A DNA stretch of 64,000 nt from Cheilinus undulatus (taxonomy: Eukaryota > Chordata > Actinopteri > Labriformes > Labridae), in NCBI RefSeq assembly GCF_018320785.1, contig NC_054886.1, positions 33,339,732-33,403,731 of the forward strand, given 5' to 3'. Positions 42,650 through 53,670 of the stretch are shown piece by piece; position 1 is the stretch's first letter, and every line of letters begins with the position of its first letter. A program made the position numbers and the translations under genes. The notes under the pieces are model-generated. The model saw only the letters and a list, made by a program, of their open reading frames with translations. It was not told where the DNA came from and did not search any database.

Positions 42650-43845
42650 CACACTGTTAGAGTGTTGGTGAAACCTACAGGTGATTGGAGGGCGCTGCCA
42701 TGGTGGCAGGCCTTAATAACAGCAGTGGTAATGGCTGTTTCTGCTGTTGTCTGCTGACTGTGACAGCAGCAGAGATAGCTGATGGAAATGTTAGACAGTC
42801 GCTGATAAAGGCACCTAAATCCTATGATTTTAACTGGATTTGTATTTTAAATATTACAGCATTAACGTACATCTTACATCTATTTCAGAAACAGAGAACA
42901 ACTTTGACCTTCAGCCACAAATTTGTGATGAAGTGTTGTATAATATATAACCTTATTCTACTAGCAAATTAGCTTAATTATCACGTGCTCTTTTTTTTTA
43001 CTTTTTTGAGTGTAAAAGCAGTTTGTAAAGATTAAATCCATACCAGGAACTCCAATATTGAATGCATTTTTATCTGTTTTTTATACATATATATTTTTTT
43101 GTCCATTTCTGCCACTAGTGGCTGATGCTAACTGCCTTATTTGCTGTGTGACTATCCGTGACAAACAATAGCAGGCTATTCTTTTGTAGCGTCAAGCTTG
43201 ATTGTAACATGAACAGCTCGTCACTGTGCAGATCATACAGGAGAGCGCCTGAGTAATAGACAGGAAGCTGCTTTGAATAATGGCATAAATCAGCCAATTC
43301 AAAGAAGTGTGAGGACTTTTTTGTACATATGCGAATATTTTGAAGATTTTTTTGTCACATAATGATAATTTTTTTTTATTTTTTAGTCCAGAAGAGATGG
43401 GGGAACAAGTTTGTTTGTAACTATTGTCATCAGGAAATACATTAAAATCTTTGAGTTTTAAATTCCATTCTTTTCTTTCGTCTCTATAGTCCCATGATTT
43501 TTCTAACATTCATGTGACATTACTGCAGCACACATATTCTTAAAGCCCAGGTTGTTGAAGAAAGGATGTTCAGAGCTTGACTGTGCAGCACAGGGCTGAT
43601 GTTTTACAAGCTTTTAAGACAAAAAGACCAGGAGAGACCAAACGCTTCAGGTCTCAGAGGGTTAATAATTACCTGATGATGTAAATAATTATCACCCGCA
43701 GGTGCCTTTTAGATTTGAAGGATCTGTAACATATGTGCAGCAGCTATATTTGTTTGGTATTTTCCTTTGTCTTGTGTAACCTTCTGCCTCTTTTATATGA
43801 AATATGTATAAGCATTATTACTATTCATTAACTGTACTGTTCATT
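42650..43845. other. Gene-free stretch
   Basis: No exon or repeat recognised. The open frame at 42685-42972 has no domain, no good splice context and no coding bias. Confidence 0.4.
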
Positions 43846-43848
43846 TAA

Positions 43849-44623
43849 AGAGTAACTAAACCCTCAGACAACTGATCAGATATAAACATGTATATGGGTA
43901 GTAGTGCTGTTGATCAGATAGGGTCCACATGTTGACTCTTTATCACACAGTGTTTAAATTCTACTTTCGTGTCAAAAATGAGAAAAGTCACTGCAGGGAT
44001 TTTTGGTGCAAAAAGCTGGGCTCAGCCAATCAGAGACGTTTGTAATGTAGGGCTGTTACTGAAATGATCTAAAAACGTGTTTTTCCAGGGTTGATAACAT
44101 ACAAAACTGTGTGGTCTACATCAGTGCTTCTCAACTGGTCGAGCCTCAGGACCCACCATCACCTCCTCAATCAGAAACTTCTTCTTTTTGAACTAATCAG
44201 ATTTATCTAGTAGGAGCTCTGATAGATTGGACCTCATAGAAAGCAAAACATGACAAATCAAAGAGGGAGGTTAAAAAAGCATGTTTTGAGCCATTTACAC
44301 CAGATGATACTTCCTGGTATATCTTTAAGACCTGCTTTAAGCCTGCTCATTGTGGTTGATCTCATTGTTCTGAAGACATGGAAACATCAACTGCATCATG
44401 ATTTGATAAAATCCACATTTAGAAGACAGACTGGATAAAAAATCGCTTTGGTTTTAGCCTCTTTAGGCACCAGAGAAAAACTGATAGATGGAAATGTTCT
44501 TAAAGTTCAGCAGTGAAAAAGGATTGGTCGGGTTTATCTCTCTCTAAATGTGATGTTTTAAAGGCATTTTTGAAATTTAAGGTTTGATGAATTTCAGCTA
44601 AAACTCTGGGGTTTAGTTACTCT
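43849..44623. mobile_element. Inverted-repeat element with AGAGTAACTAAACCC ends
   Basis: AGAGTAACTAAACCC at 43849 is repeated in reverse complement at 44609-44623, delimiting 775 bp of non-coding sequence. A second repeat opening (CAGTGCTTCTCAACTGGTC) lies inside at about 44123. Superfamily unassigned; I could not see a target duplication. Confidence 0.6.
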
Positions 44624-44629
44624 GAGATA

Positions 44630-46228
44630 TTTTAAGTTTTTTATATATTTTTGTAGATTTAAAGTGAAGTTTTCTTTGATTTGATAAATATGACAAATGC
44701 ATCAGTATGTTCAGATAATGTTGCTTATTGTGAGGCCTTCTCTGCTCTGCTATGTGTTCTGCTGCACCTTCATCTGTGACTTTACACATTAGATTTAAAG
44801 TTCATGTATAAAGTCACATTTGGAAATAGACCTGGGGCTTAAACTGATGACAGACATGGACACCAACTAGAAAAACTCCACCGATGGTTCCTGACATCTG
44901 TGGGTGCATGGTGGGACTGGGTTCATAGTTCATCTTGTTGAAAGGTGACTGAGCCTTGGCCACTAAAAATGAGGCACTGGCTTAAATACCTGGGATGTGT
45001 CATTTAGAGAAAACCTGGGCTGCAGCATTTACCAAAGGAAAACAAACCACCAAAAAGAGGATTTGGCTGAGCAGAGAATGCTCAGGTTTTATCACTTGTG
45101 TCCTGATTTTGATCATTTTTAGTTTGGCTTCAATAAAGATTAAAAATGTAGTGTAACAGTCGTGGTTCATTTTCTCATAAGAGTCTTCACATAGAAGGAC
45201 GCCGTATCACCCTGAGCAGAAGCTGGTCATACCCTGTTATAACCAGTTTGGGCTACTGTTCATTAAACGTGAGGAATACACTGTAGAGAGTAAATGTAAG
45301 GATTGGACCAGAGTCAGAAGAGCGTAGAAATGACCAAAACCATGAGAGGAACTAGTGAAACAGAGCAGAGGACTCTGACTGGAATGTCGAACACTGTGGT
45401 GAACAGGATTGTGGGATCCAAGGTTTCATTCAAGTTAAAATGTCCACTACTTATCAAAACACACTGGCAATAACAACCCAAAATAACAAACTGTGAGCAC
45501 TTTAAAATAAAAGAGCAATCAGGTATTTCTGAGGTTTTTCTAAACACCAAGTCTGCAGCAGACCAGTATGAATGGAGTGGTATCTGAGGTGTCTGGAGCT
45601 GTGTTTGTGTGTACAGTTCAGTCCTACCGTGCTCCATGATGGAGCAGGTCACTGGCTCAATGGCTCGCCATCCAGCACTGGAGAGGTCTGTCTCTGGACT
45701 CTCTAAAGTCTTCTCCTGGGGCTGAGATCTCCTCCAAAGCCTCTGACTTAATCCTCTTAGTACTTAATATTCTGAGTATTTAAAAAGAGGGATAAAAGGG
45801 GTCAACATCAAACATGTATTTAAGAGTGCATCCAATAGAATTAAAATTAGGCAAATAATAATAAAACAAATACTGTTGTGTGTGAAACATAAACCATAAA
45901 ATGAAGCAAAATGTGCCTGGTAGTCCCAGAGACTCTCAGAGATCCTTTTAAAATAATTGTCAACAACATTTAAGATAATCCACATAGCACCATAATGGGG
46001 GTACACGGCATCTCCATTTCCTGTAAATCACCACTAGATGGCAGAATGTGTCAATGAATCATAGAGAGCCAAACTCCGCCTTTGCTACCACCTAAATAAA
46101 TGAGATGTTTTTATCTGTGTTTACTGATGTATATATTTGTGTTACTGGATTGGGGAGGCTTGAAAATACTTTCATGCAAATACTTTTCATCTAAAGTGGA
46201 GCCAGAAAGAAAAGTTCAGGTACCACTG
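44630..46228. other. Gene-free stretch
   Basis: Nothing recognisable on either strand. The 112-codon minus-strand frame at 45314-45652 has no domain or splice support. Confidence 0.4.
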
Positions 46229-46236
46229 AGATAGAG

Positions 46237-46497
46237 CAGTGGTTCTCAAATGGTGTGCTTAGGCACAGTAGCGGACCTTGAGGCTAGTCTAAGCATGCTG
46301 TGGAAGTTTGTACCAATATACTGTATGTTAGTACCAAAAAGGTGGGAACCTGGATTTGAGGTTCTTTAAGATGTTTTGTCTAAACCTCTACAAGCTTTCT
46401 TCATGAACTGAAGAAGGAGGAGAGGCGAAAAGTCTTCAAGAGATTTAATATTTTGGCGTCATATGAGGTGTGCCTTAAGAAAGTCTGGAAACCCCTG
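46237..46497. mobile_element. hAT-like MITE (261 bp)
   Basis: The ends CAGTGGTTCTCAAAT and the complement CAGGGGTTTCCAGAC are inverted repeats. The flanks AGATAGAG (46229-46236) and AGATATAG (46498-46505) form an 8-bp target duplication with one mismatch, as made by hAT transposases. Non-coding. Confidence 0.8.
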
Positions 46498-46613
46498 AGA
46501 TATAGAATAGGAGTGAAATCAACACAGGGCTGCATGCACACAGGCCTAAGATGGAAAAGACACTGAATGAAGGCTACTTTTGTTTACCTATATGTTGGTT
46601 GTGCTTTTTTATT

Positions 46614-48760
46614 AGGGCCCGAGCACCGAGTGGTGTGAGGCTCTAATTGTATTTGTTAAGATTATTTTACTTACGCATTTGCCATCATCGCATGGACTTT
46701 TGAGACCTTTAACATTTCTGAATTTGCGGGAAACTTTGCAGGTACATCCGGTCCCATGAAAATTTTGATATTTTTTGGGTCTCCAACATGAATTGCAAAA
46801 ATAGCGCCCCCTAACAGTTTTCAAAGTTAAAGCCCCCTCCTTTGACTTTGTCGTAGATTCATGAAATTTTGTGTGCAGGTGCGGCTGGGGGAGAGCTACA
46901 AAAAAGCCTCTTGGGCCTACACTCTATCTCCAACAGGAAATCCACCATTTTGAATAAATATGCAAAAAAGAGGCTGTTTTTGGCCTTTTCCAGGGGTCAT
47001 ATCTGGATTAACTCCTCTGAGGGATTTCATCCAATCAATTTGTACTTCAGCACAGAGCTACATGACACATGGATGATGAAAAGATATTCGCGGTTTTCTC
47101 ATTAGTCAAAAGGTGTGGCCATGGTGAGCCCTCAAATTTGCATATTTCTTTGGTAAACAGGAAGTAGTTTATAACTCAGCTGTGCATTGTCTGATAGGAC
47201 TCATATTGCTCAGGTATATTGACGGGCAAGGCCTTCATCCATTCATGTGGTCAGATGTTTTTACAGATCAAAGCGCCACCAAGTGGTGACAGGAAATGTC
47301 AAGGTTTATGGTGCAAGCTCCTGTTAAAAAAATATCCAAGATATCCACTTCAAATTTGTGTCAGGAAGGACTCAAGAAGTGGATTTAGCTTTGTGAAAAA
47401 TAAAATTGACTTTTCGTCAGAGGGTGTGGCGACAAAGACAAGAGTCGCCATTTTGTCTTGCCAAAAATTTTTGAACAGTCATAACTCTAGTATACATTGT
47501 CATATCTGAGACAAATTTCATGTGCTTGATAACAGTCCAGGCCAGAACACATCCATACTCGAAATTTTGAAAACTTGTACAGCGCCACCCTCTGGCAACA
47601 GAAAGTTACTCCTCCTGAATTTCACATCGCAGTACCTACATGGTTGGACAAATCATTCTGAAATTCACTCAGGCAGTTCCCACACATATACAATGGTCAA
47701 ATGTCTACATTAAAAGGCGTGGCCATGGCGATTTTTTGTTTGCCATGAAACAGGAAGTAGATTTTTCAAACAGTTATAAGACATCTAGAGCAATGAAACT
47801 TGGCAAAAAAAATCTCATTGGCATTCTGAGGTGATTGAAATATACATTTTGTAGGTGGGCGTGGCCTATTGGCTCAATGGCGCCCCCTAGAACATTTAAA
47901 AAATTCAGCCCCCCCAGCAGGTTTAACCTAGGATTTTGAACATGTGTGGGCAGATGTGTCATGTCAGGACGCAACGAAAAAATCCTCTTCGACCCGTATC
48001 ATAAGTCAAACAGGAAGTCAGCCATATTGAATTTTTTGGTAAAGCAAGCCATATTTTAGGAGTCGTATTTGAACGAACTAGTCCGAGGGCATTCATCCAA
48101 ACTACTTGATTTTTGGTGTAGAGCAAGAAGAGATGTCTTAGGTCCAAAGTTATTTGGGATTTTCTCATTAGTCGAAAGGCGTGGCCATGGCGGCCCCTTA
48201 GATTGAAATGCTTCATCATGTGATAAAAGTGGCTGGTGCTCACTAAAAAATTTCCATTTATTACAAGATTGGCCAAATCCTGCTGAAATTAGCCCAGGTA
48301 CCTTCCTCAAGGTTGGTATTACTCAAATTTGAAGGTCAAGAGTCCTTACCTAAAATGGTGTGGCGGTGAAAATTTTTCTTTTACCATGTAACAGGAAGTA
48401 GAATTATCTAGTGCCTACAAAACTTGTAAAGCCATGAAACTTGGCAGAAAAACACCCAGTAGCAAAATTAGATGATTGGTAGGATGATTGTCGGTGGGCG
48501 TGGCTTTTTGGCTCAGTAACGCCCCCTACAGTAATTTGAAAATTCAGCCCCTGCAGCAGGATTATCTGAGGATTTTGAAAATTCATGAGCTTATACATCA
48601 TTTTAAGTTCTACAGAAAAAACCTTTTTGGACCCATGCCATAAAACAAACAGGAAGTCTGCCATTTTTATTTTTGTGGTCAAAAAGCAGCACATTTAGCA
48701 TAATTATCACTACAGCCATTTTTACACAAAAGCTACCCTCTGAGAACAGAATCCCTTTTC
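46614..48760 (+). repeat. Long modular dispersed repeat with GCGCCCCCT and CAGGAAGT boxes
   Basis: Begins near GGGCCCGAGCACCGAGTGGT. Recurring boxes: GCGTGGCCATGGC (47109, 47719, 48179), GCGCCCCCT (46803, 47881), AACAGGAAGT (47155, 47750, 48008, 48391, 48649) and GAAACTTGGCA. The halves about 47743-48060 and 48385-48700 are homologous at a spacing near 642 bp, so the element contains an internal tandem duplication. The copy at 735-1290 is inverted. No protein-coding frame is convincing. Common in fish to my knowledge, but I cannot give a family. Confidence 0.75.
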
Positions 48761-49689
48761 TTCTTTGTTTATGTTTTTTTTTTTAAGGTTTGGTGTTCAA
48801 AGGTCAATCAGATCCACTAATGTGCCTGAAACTGCTGTAGTGTGCATGCCAGGCCAGTAGGCGGCAGTGTGACTGACAGTGAAACACATGCATGCTCACC
48901 TTTCCTTCCTCCTGGTGGTGTCAGCAGACAAACATGGCTGACACACAAATGTTTGTGTGGACAGATGAAGTGGGGTTGCTTCCTAGTGACAGTCAACCTC
49001 AAAATAAATAGATATTTAAAAACTGGGAACATATACACGTTGGCAGGAAGTGAGCAGCACAAACAAACAGCACATTTTTGTGTGGTCTGTGCAGCACCAG
49101 GCCAAGATCAAGTCTCTGAAGGACTACATGCAGAACATGGAGCAGAAGAAGAGACAGCTGGAGGAGAGCCAGGACGCTCTGACAGAGGAGCTCGCTAAGC
49201 TGCAGGCTCACGGTTCGCACATTTATATTAACCATTAAAACATCTGAGCTCAAGTAAAAACAGGTTAACTTGAATGAATTTTCCTCTTTGTTTTTCATCA
49301 GAGAAAAGACACGAGATGTCAGGAGAGGAGAAGGAGAAGGAGGACGGGGACATAAAGGTGAGGAGGAAACACGTCACTGAGAATCTCTGTTACAGAAATG
49401 TGAAATAGCTGAATGTTTTTGTGTCTGTGTGGCACAGAAAACTCTGGAGGAGCAGCTGGAGAACCACAGAGAGGCTCACCACAAACAGCTGAGCCCACTG
49501 AGAGACCAGATCCAAGACCAGCAGAGGATGCTGGACCAGCTCACAGAGTAAGTCTGACTGTTTTAAATCAAACTACATTTTTAAAGATGTTAGAGAGCAC
49601 AGACATAAGAAGAAACACATGGTATGAGATATTTGAATCAAAGTCTGCAGTAAAATAAGTATACTAATTTAGACCGGTGTTACTGAAAA

Positions 49690-50449
49690 CTGCTCAACAA
49701 AAGAGCCAAATTGATGAAAAACACCTTTGCAATAGCCACATTTAAAGTGGTGAAAAGTGGCAAAAATGGATTAAAGGAGACATAAATGATCAAAAAGCAG
49801 AATGGTAAAAACGTTCAAAATTGGAACAAAATGGCAAAAACTGGGTGAAAAGTGTCAAAAAAAGGAGTTACAGATAACAGAAATGGTCAGAAAGCAGCAA
49901 AAAAAAAAATGCTAAAATGGTGAAAAGTGACTAAAATGGCCAAAAAAACGGCAATAGAATTGGTGAATAGGCAAAAAATAGACATTAAATGGCAACAACT
50001 AGGTGACAAGTAGCAAAACTGGGGGAAAAGTGATTTTAAAAAGGAGTTATGCATGATAAAAACGGGCAAAAGCGGCAAAAATGTGGTAAAAATTAATGAA
50101 AAGTGACTAAAATGGTCAAAAAGCTGCAAAAATAAGGTATAAAATATTGAAAAGTGACTAAAATGGCAAAAGGCTGAAAAAAATGTGGTTAAAAAATAGT
50201 GGATAGTGACTAAAATAAGCAAAAAGATGCAGAAATATGGTAAAAATGAATGAATAGAGATTAAAATGACCAAAAGCAGCAAAATATAGTGAAAAGGTGC
50301 CAAATTGGAATAAAATGGCAAAGAACGGCTGTAAAGTGGCAAAAATGGATGAGAAGTGACATTAAAAAAGGAGTTACAGCTGATAAAATGGTCAGAAAGT
50401 GGCAAAAATGTAGTAAAATTAATGAAATGTCACTAAAAAGGTCAAAAAG

Positions 50450-50485
<36 letters not shown>

Positions 50486-51020
50486 GGGGGAAGGTGCAAA
50501 GTTGGAATTAAATGGCCAAAATTGGGTGAGAAGCAACATAAAAAAGGAGTTACAGATGACAAAAATGGTCACAAAGTGGCAAAAATGTGGTAAAATAATG
50601 GTGAAAAGAGACTTAAAGGGCCAAAAAGTGGCAAAATTGGCTAAAAAAATGATGTGAAAAGTGACTTAAATTGTAAAAATTGACAAAATATGGTTAAAAA
50701 AAATGGTGAACGTTGAGTTAAATAGTCAAAAAGTAGCAAAAATGTGGTAAATTATTGGTGAAAAGTGACTGAAAGGGGCAAAATGCTGCAACGAGTGACA
50801 AAAAGGTAAAAAGTGTCATTTCATGTCAAAAAGAAGCTGAATTTGGGTGAAAAGTGGCCAAAAAATTGCCAAAAAGGGGAGATAATTGCAATTAGCATAG
50901 CAGGATGAAAGTGGCAAAAACTACAAAACTGGCAAGAAGAGGAGGCACCTAGGGCTAAAAGAGGCAAAAATGAAAAAAAAGGAGAAGAATTAGAAATAAG
51001 GGTAGAAAAAAACTAAGAGA
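49690..51020 (+). repeat. Degenerate minisatellite, GTGGCAAAAATGG-type
   Basis: Some 1.3 kb built of varied AAAAGTGACTAAAATGG, TCAAAAAGCGGCAAAAATG and GGTAAAA words, period roughly 50 bp. A longer marker, AAAAGGAGTTACAGATGA, recurs near 49861, 50041, 50369 and 50543, implying a higher-order unit of about 175 bp. The plus strand is strongly purine-rich, with a poly-A run at about 50453-50482. Long frames on either strand are by-products. It lies in the intron between kinesin-like exons 3 and 4. Confidence 0.8.
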
Positions 51021-51547
51021 AAAAATAAAGGTTGTCATTAAAGCCTCCTGTAGAAGAGTGGGAACAAACTGATTAATGTGACTGATATGGATCATTCCTG
51101 AGGTGAAAGTTTTTTAAGGTTTTCTGGGGAAAAATATTTGAAATGAAGACATAAAAGAGCCACAAACCATCCCAATGAAGCCACACATTGAGTTTTACTC
51201 ATTTAGACTAATAACTGTCTGTGACAAGACTTGAACTGGATCAGGAATTTAGTCTAAACTGTCTAAATAGGGCCTAAAATTTTGACCTCAAGTCCACAGA
51301 GACGAATGAAGCAGTAGAAAAATTAACAAACCTATTCATGTTTGATGTTTTTTAGATCTAGGATATTTCCACAGATTTGATTGGTTCTCATTGGCCCACT
51401 TTATGCTGGTTTAAATGATCCTAAAGTTTGTTTTTTATTATTTTTTCAAACCAAAGTAGTGACAGTCATAACGACTGTCTGCTGTGTGTGATCCTCATGA
51501 GGAAGGATGTAAACACTCCTCTTTACTGAGCCAGGAACTTTACAGGC

Positions 51548-51636
51548 TTTACCCTGGCTCTAAAAGTCTACACACACCTGTTACATTAGTCTGGCTTTAC
51601 ACTGGCTCTAAAAGTCTACACACACCTGTTAGATTG
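51548..51636 (+). repeat. Two-copy direct repeat
   Basis: TGGCTCTAAAAGTCTACACA, then CACCTGTTA, occurs twice in tandem about 48 bp apart, with CTTTACNCTGGC context. Non-coding. Confidence 0.7.
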
Positions 51637-52339
51637 TTGTCATGTGAAGGTTCCCTACCTGGGGTCCAGACACCCCTAGGGGGGGCGCCTACAATGAACT
51701 TTTATTTATAGAGTCATGGTTGAAAATGTGATGTAAGAGGAAGTATTCAAGCCCTCTAAAAGGCCAAACAAAATAAAGAGGATCTGTACATTTCTTGGAA
51801 AAAGGTGACATTTAAAAATACATTTTTGAGATGATAAAGTCTTTTTATTTTTTAAGAACCTGAACTCAGAATTTTCTATTTCAGAAGTCCTAAATTATTT
51901 CATCATGCACTTTAAAATTTCAAGTTTGTAATGTCAGCATTGAACATCTTAAACTAGTGAATTTACAAAGATCCAAACTGAAAACAGTGAACAGAAATGT
52001 CTCTTCAGAGTCTGGGGAATAATGATAATGTGATCATTATTCAAAATGAATTACTCCAGACAATCACTCTGCCGTGAAAAAGCGCCCAATCAGAGCTTAG
52101 CGAGCGTCTCCTCTCAGTCTGAACCAGGGTCTGCTGCTGGAGCAGGAGAGGCTGATGTCAGACTACGACAGACTGAAGACTGAAGAGCAGGAGAAGGACG
52201 CCAAGCTGCAGAAACTCATGTGAGTAAAGGACTCATCCGTACGTTTATTTATGTTGAATGTGAGTTCATGTGGTTTTTGTTTGCAGACTGCTGAACGAGC
52301 AGAGGGAGCAGACCAGAGAGGACCTGAAGGGCCTGGAGG

Positions 52340-52522
52340 GTCAGGGTACCAAAGTATCATTTATTTTGAAAGGGCATTTGAACATACGGAAATCAAGAAA
52401 ACGGACAACTTCACTTGTTTTTCGATGTGTCCAGAATTGAAAAACGAGTGAAGTTGTCCGTTTCCTTGATTTCCGTACGTTCAAATGCCCTTTCAAAATA
52501 AATGATACTTTGGTACCCTGAC
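52340..52522. mobile_element. Palindromic transposon inserted in a kinesin-like exon
   Basis: Two arms of about 83 bp, starting GTCAGGGTACCAAAGTATCA and ending in its reverse complement, surround a centre of roughly 16 bp; only a few mismatches are visible. A perfect 8-bp duplication CCTGGAGG flanks it (52332-52339, 52523-52530), as hAT-type transposases produce. Removing one duplication and the element restores a continuous kinesin-like exon ending in a GTAAGT donor. Confidence 0.9.
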
Positions 52523-52743
52523 CCTGGAGGATAAGGTAAGTATTTCCTGTTTGTACAGTGGAGGAGATGAAGTCCCCATGAGGGGCTCAGTGATCATCCA
52601 TGTGTGCAAATAAAGACTCCATCCTGTAAAACTCCAGCTGTGTCTGCGTTTTTGTTGCATAACCCCCTACTTACATCTCTGACGCCTCCCCAGGGGGGAG
52701 CTGCACCGCGTCCCCCCTCCTCCATCAGGCATGCCTTGATCCA

Positions 52744-52827
52744 GGTACCGGCCACAGTGGGGTTTGAACCCCAGCATCCTCTGCAGAACTGGTCTAGTCC
52801 AGTCCTCTGTGCTACCACCGCCATACC
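52744..52827 (-). tRNA. tRNA-like module 1 (pseudo-tRNA or tRNA-derived repeat)
   Basis: On the minus strand an A-box-like TAGCACAGAGG and a B-box-like GGTTTGAACCCC with a clean GGGG/CCCC T-stem are spaced as in a tRNA. The acceptor ends do not form a convincing stem, so I treat it as tRNA-derived. Confidence 0.4.
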
Positions 52828-52901
52828 TTTCACGCTACCATCTCTTCTCCTGGCGCATTTATCCTCTTTGTTCAGGATGTGGCTTTAAAATTCACTGAGA
52901 C

Positions 52902-52970
52902 CAAGATGGGACTCGAACCAGGAACCTCCAGACTCTGAGTCAGTCCACTATCTCTTTAGGCTACAGAGCC
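52902..52970 (-). tRNA. tRNA-like module 2 (pseudo-tRNA or tRNA-derived repeat)
   Basis: On the minus strand: A box TAGCCTAAAGA and a perfect B box GGTTCGAGTCCC. The anticodon-like stem GGACT/AGTCT encloses seven bases but lacks the invariant U33. Acceptor pairing is poor. Confidence 0.45.
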
Positions 52971-53120
52971 AGACATGCGGCAGAGCCTCAGAGCGGCTTT
53001 TCCTTCTTTATCTGGACTCAAATCTTGAAAACTTAAAGGCATTGGTTAGATTTGAAAGGCCAACTCCTGTCCAGGTCTCCTGAAGTCTAGATTTGGACTC
53101 AGACTTTTAAAATAGATGAA

Positions 53121-53191
53121 CCCATGATAAGATTTGAACCTGTGACCTCCTGATTCACAGTCAGTTTGCTTTTCCACTAATCCACTGAGAC
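53121..53191 (-). tRNA. tRNA-like module 3 (pseudo-tRNA or tRNA-derived repeat)
   Basis: On the minus strand: A-box-like TGGATTAGTGG, anticodon loop CTGTGAA (GTG, His-like) on a short CTGA/TCAG stem, and B-box-like GGTTCAAATCTT. Acceptor pairing is absent. The same orientation and similar spacing to the other two suggest a decayed array. Confidence 0.4.
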
Positions 53192-53670
53192 ACACACCTG
53201 TTTATGGTTCTCAGATGATCTGATCTCTGCTTCTGGGTACTGGACTTAAAAATGCACCAAGAATCAAACCCGTTATCGCTGCTTGCAGCTTTAATTTAAC
53301 TTTTGGTCCTTAACAGAAGCAAAAATATTTGTGTAGTCAATCCAAATACTAATCACTTGGATGAATGCCTTGAAATTACCATCTAGTAATTGTTTTTTGA
53401 AGGTATTTCCTATTGATTTAAGTTCACAGAAAAGCTCAGACAAAAACAATCAATGCTAAATATCTTTAATTTGAATAGAATAATAAAGATCATTATGCAC
53501 AAAGTCAGCTCTTAATAAAGACACCAAAAGCTCAGAAAATAATCACTCCTATTTTGTGCTCCATTTCACTGGCAGTGTTGTTGCATTGAAAAGAAAATAT
53601 ATATATAAACTAAAGAGGTTAATATCTGTCAGTTGAGTTTTGTGCCTTTTAAAGACACTTCATGCAGGAA

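Larger units (their letters stand above)
49095..52535 (+). pseudogene. Kinesin heavy chain (KIF5-like) stalk fragment, five exons, transposon-broken
   Basis: Five exons keep frame and splice sites: 49095-49212 ([20 protein letters not shown], then [15 protein letters not shown]), 49302-49357 (EKRHEMSGEEKEKEDGDIK), 49438-49547 ([20 protein letters not shown]), 52118-52219 (DLNQGLLLEQERLMSDYDRL) and 52287-52339 (ILLNEQREQTREDLKGLE). The last continues as GAT AAG at 52531-52535 before a GTAAGT donor. The order matches the coiled-coil stalk of conventional kinesin-1 heavy chains. No motor, cargo-binding tail or upstream exon is visible, so it is a fragment copied at DNA level with introns, not a retrocopy. 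A 183-bp palindromic element in the last exon shifts the frame and brings an early stop. It might still be the remnant of a longer gene extending left. AATAAA near 52610 could be a poly-A signal. Confidence 0.8.

Noticed and set aside
48999-49298. 99-codon minus-strand frame opposite the kinesin-like exon
   Set aside because: Antisense shadow of a coiled-coil coding exon; no independent support.
49887-50657. Long open frames on both strands (172, 103 and 122 codons)
   Set aside because: They arise from the A-rich minisatellite, where stops are rare; amino acid content is repetitive and meaningless.
53121-53191. Functional tRNA-His
   Set aside because: The loop reads GTG, but the acceptor stem does not pair, the B box is degenerate and the sequence does not resemble the conserved eukaryotic tRNA-His.
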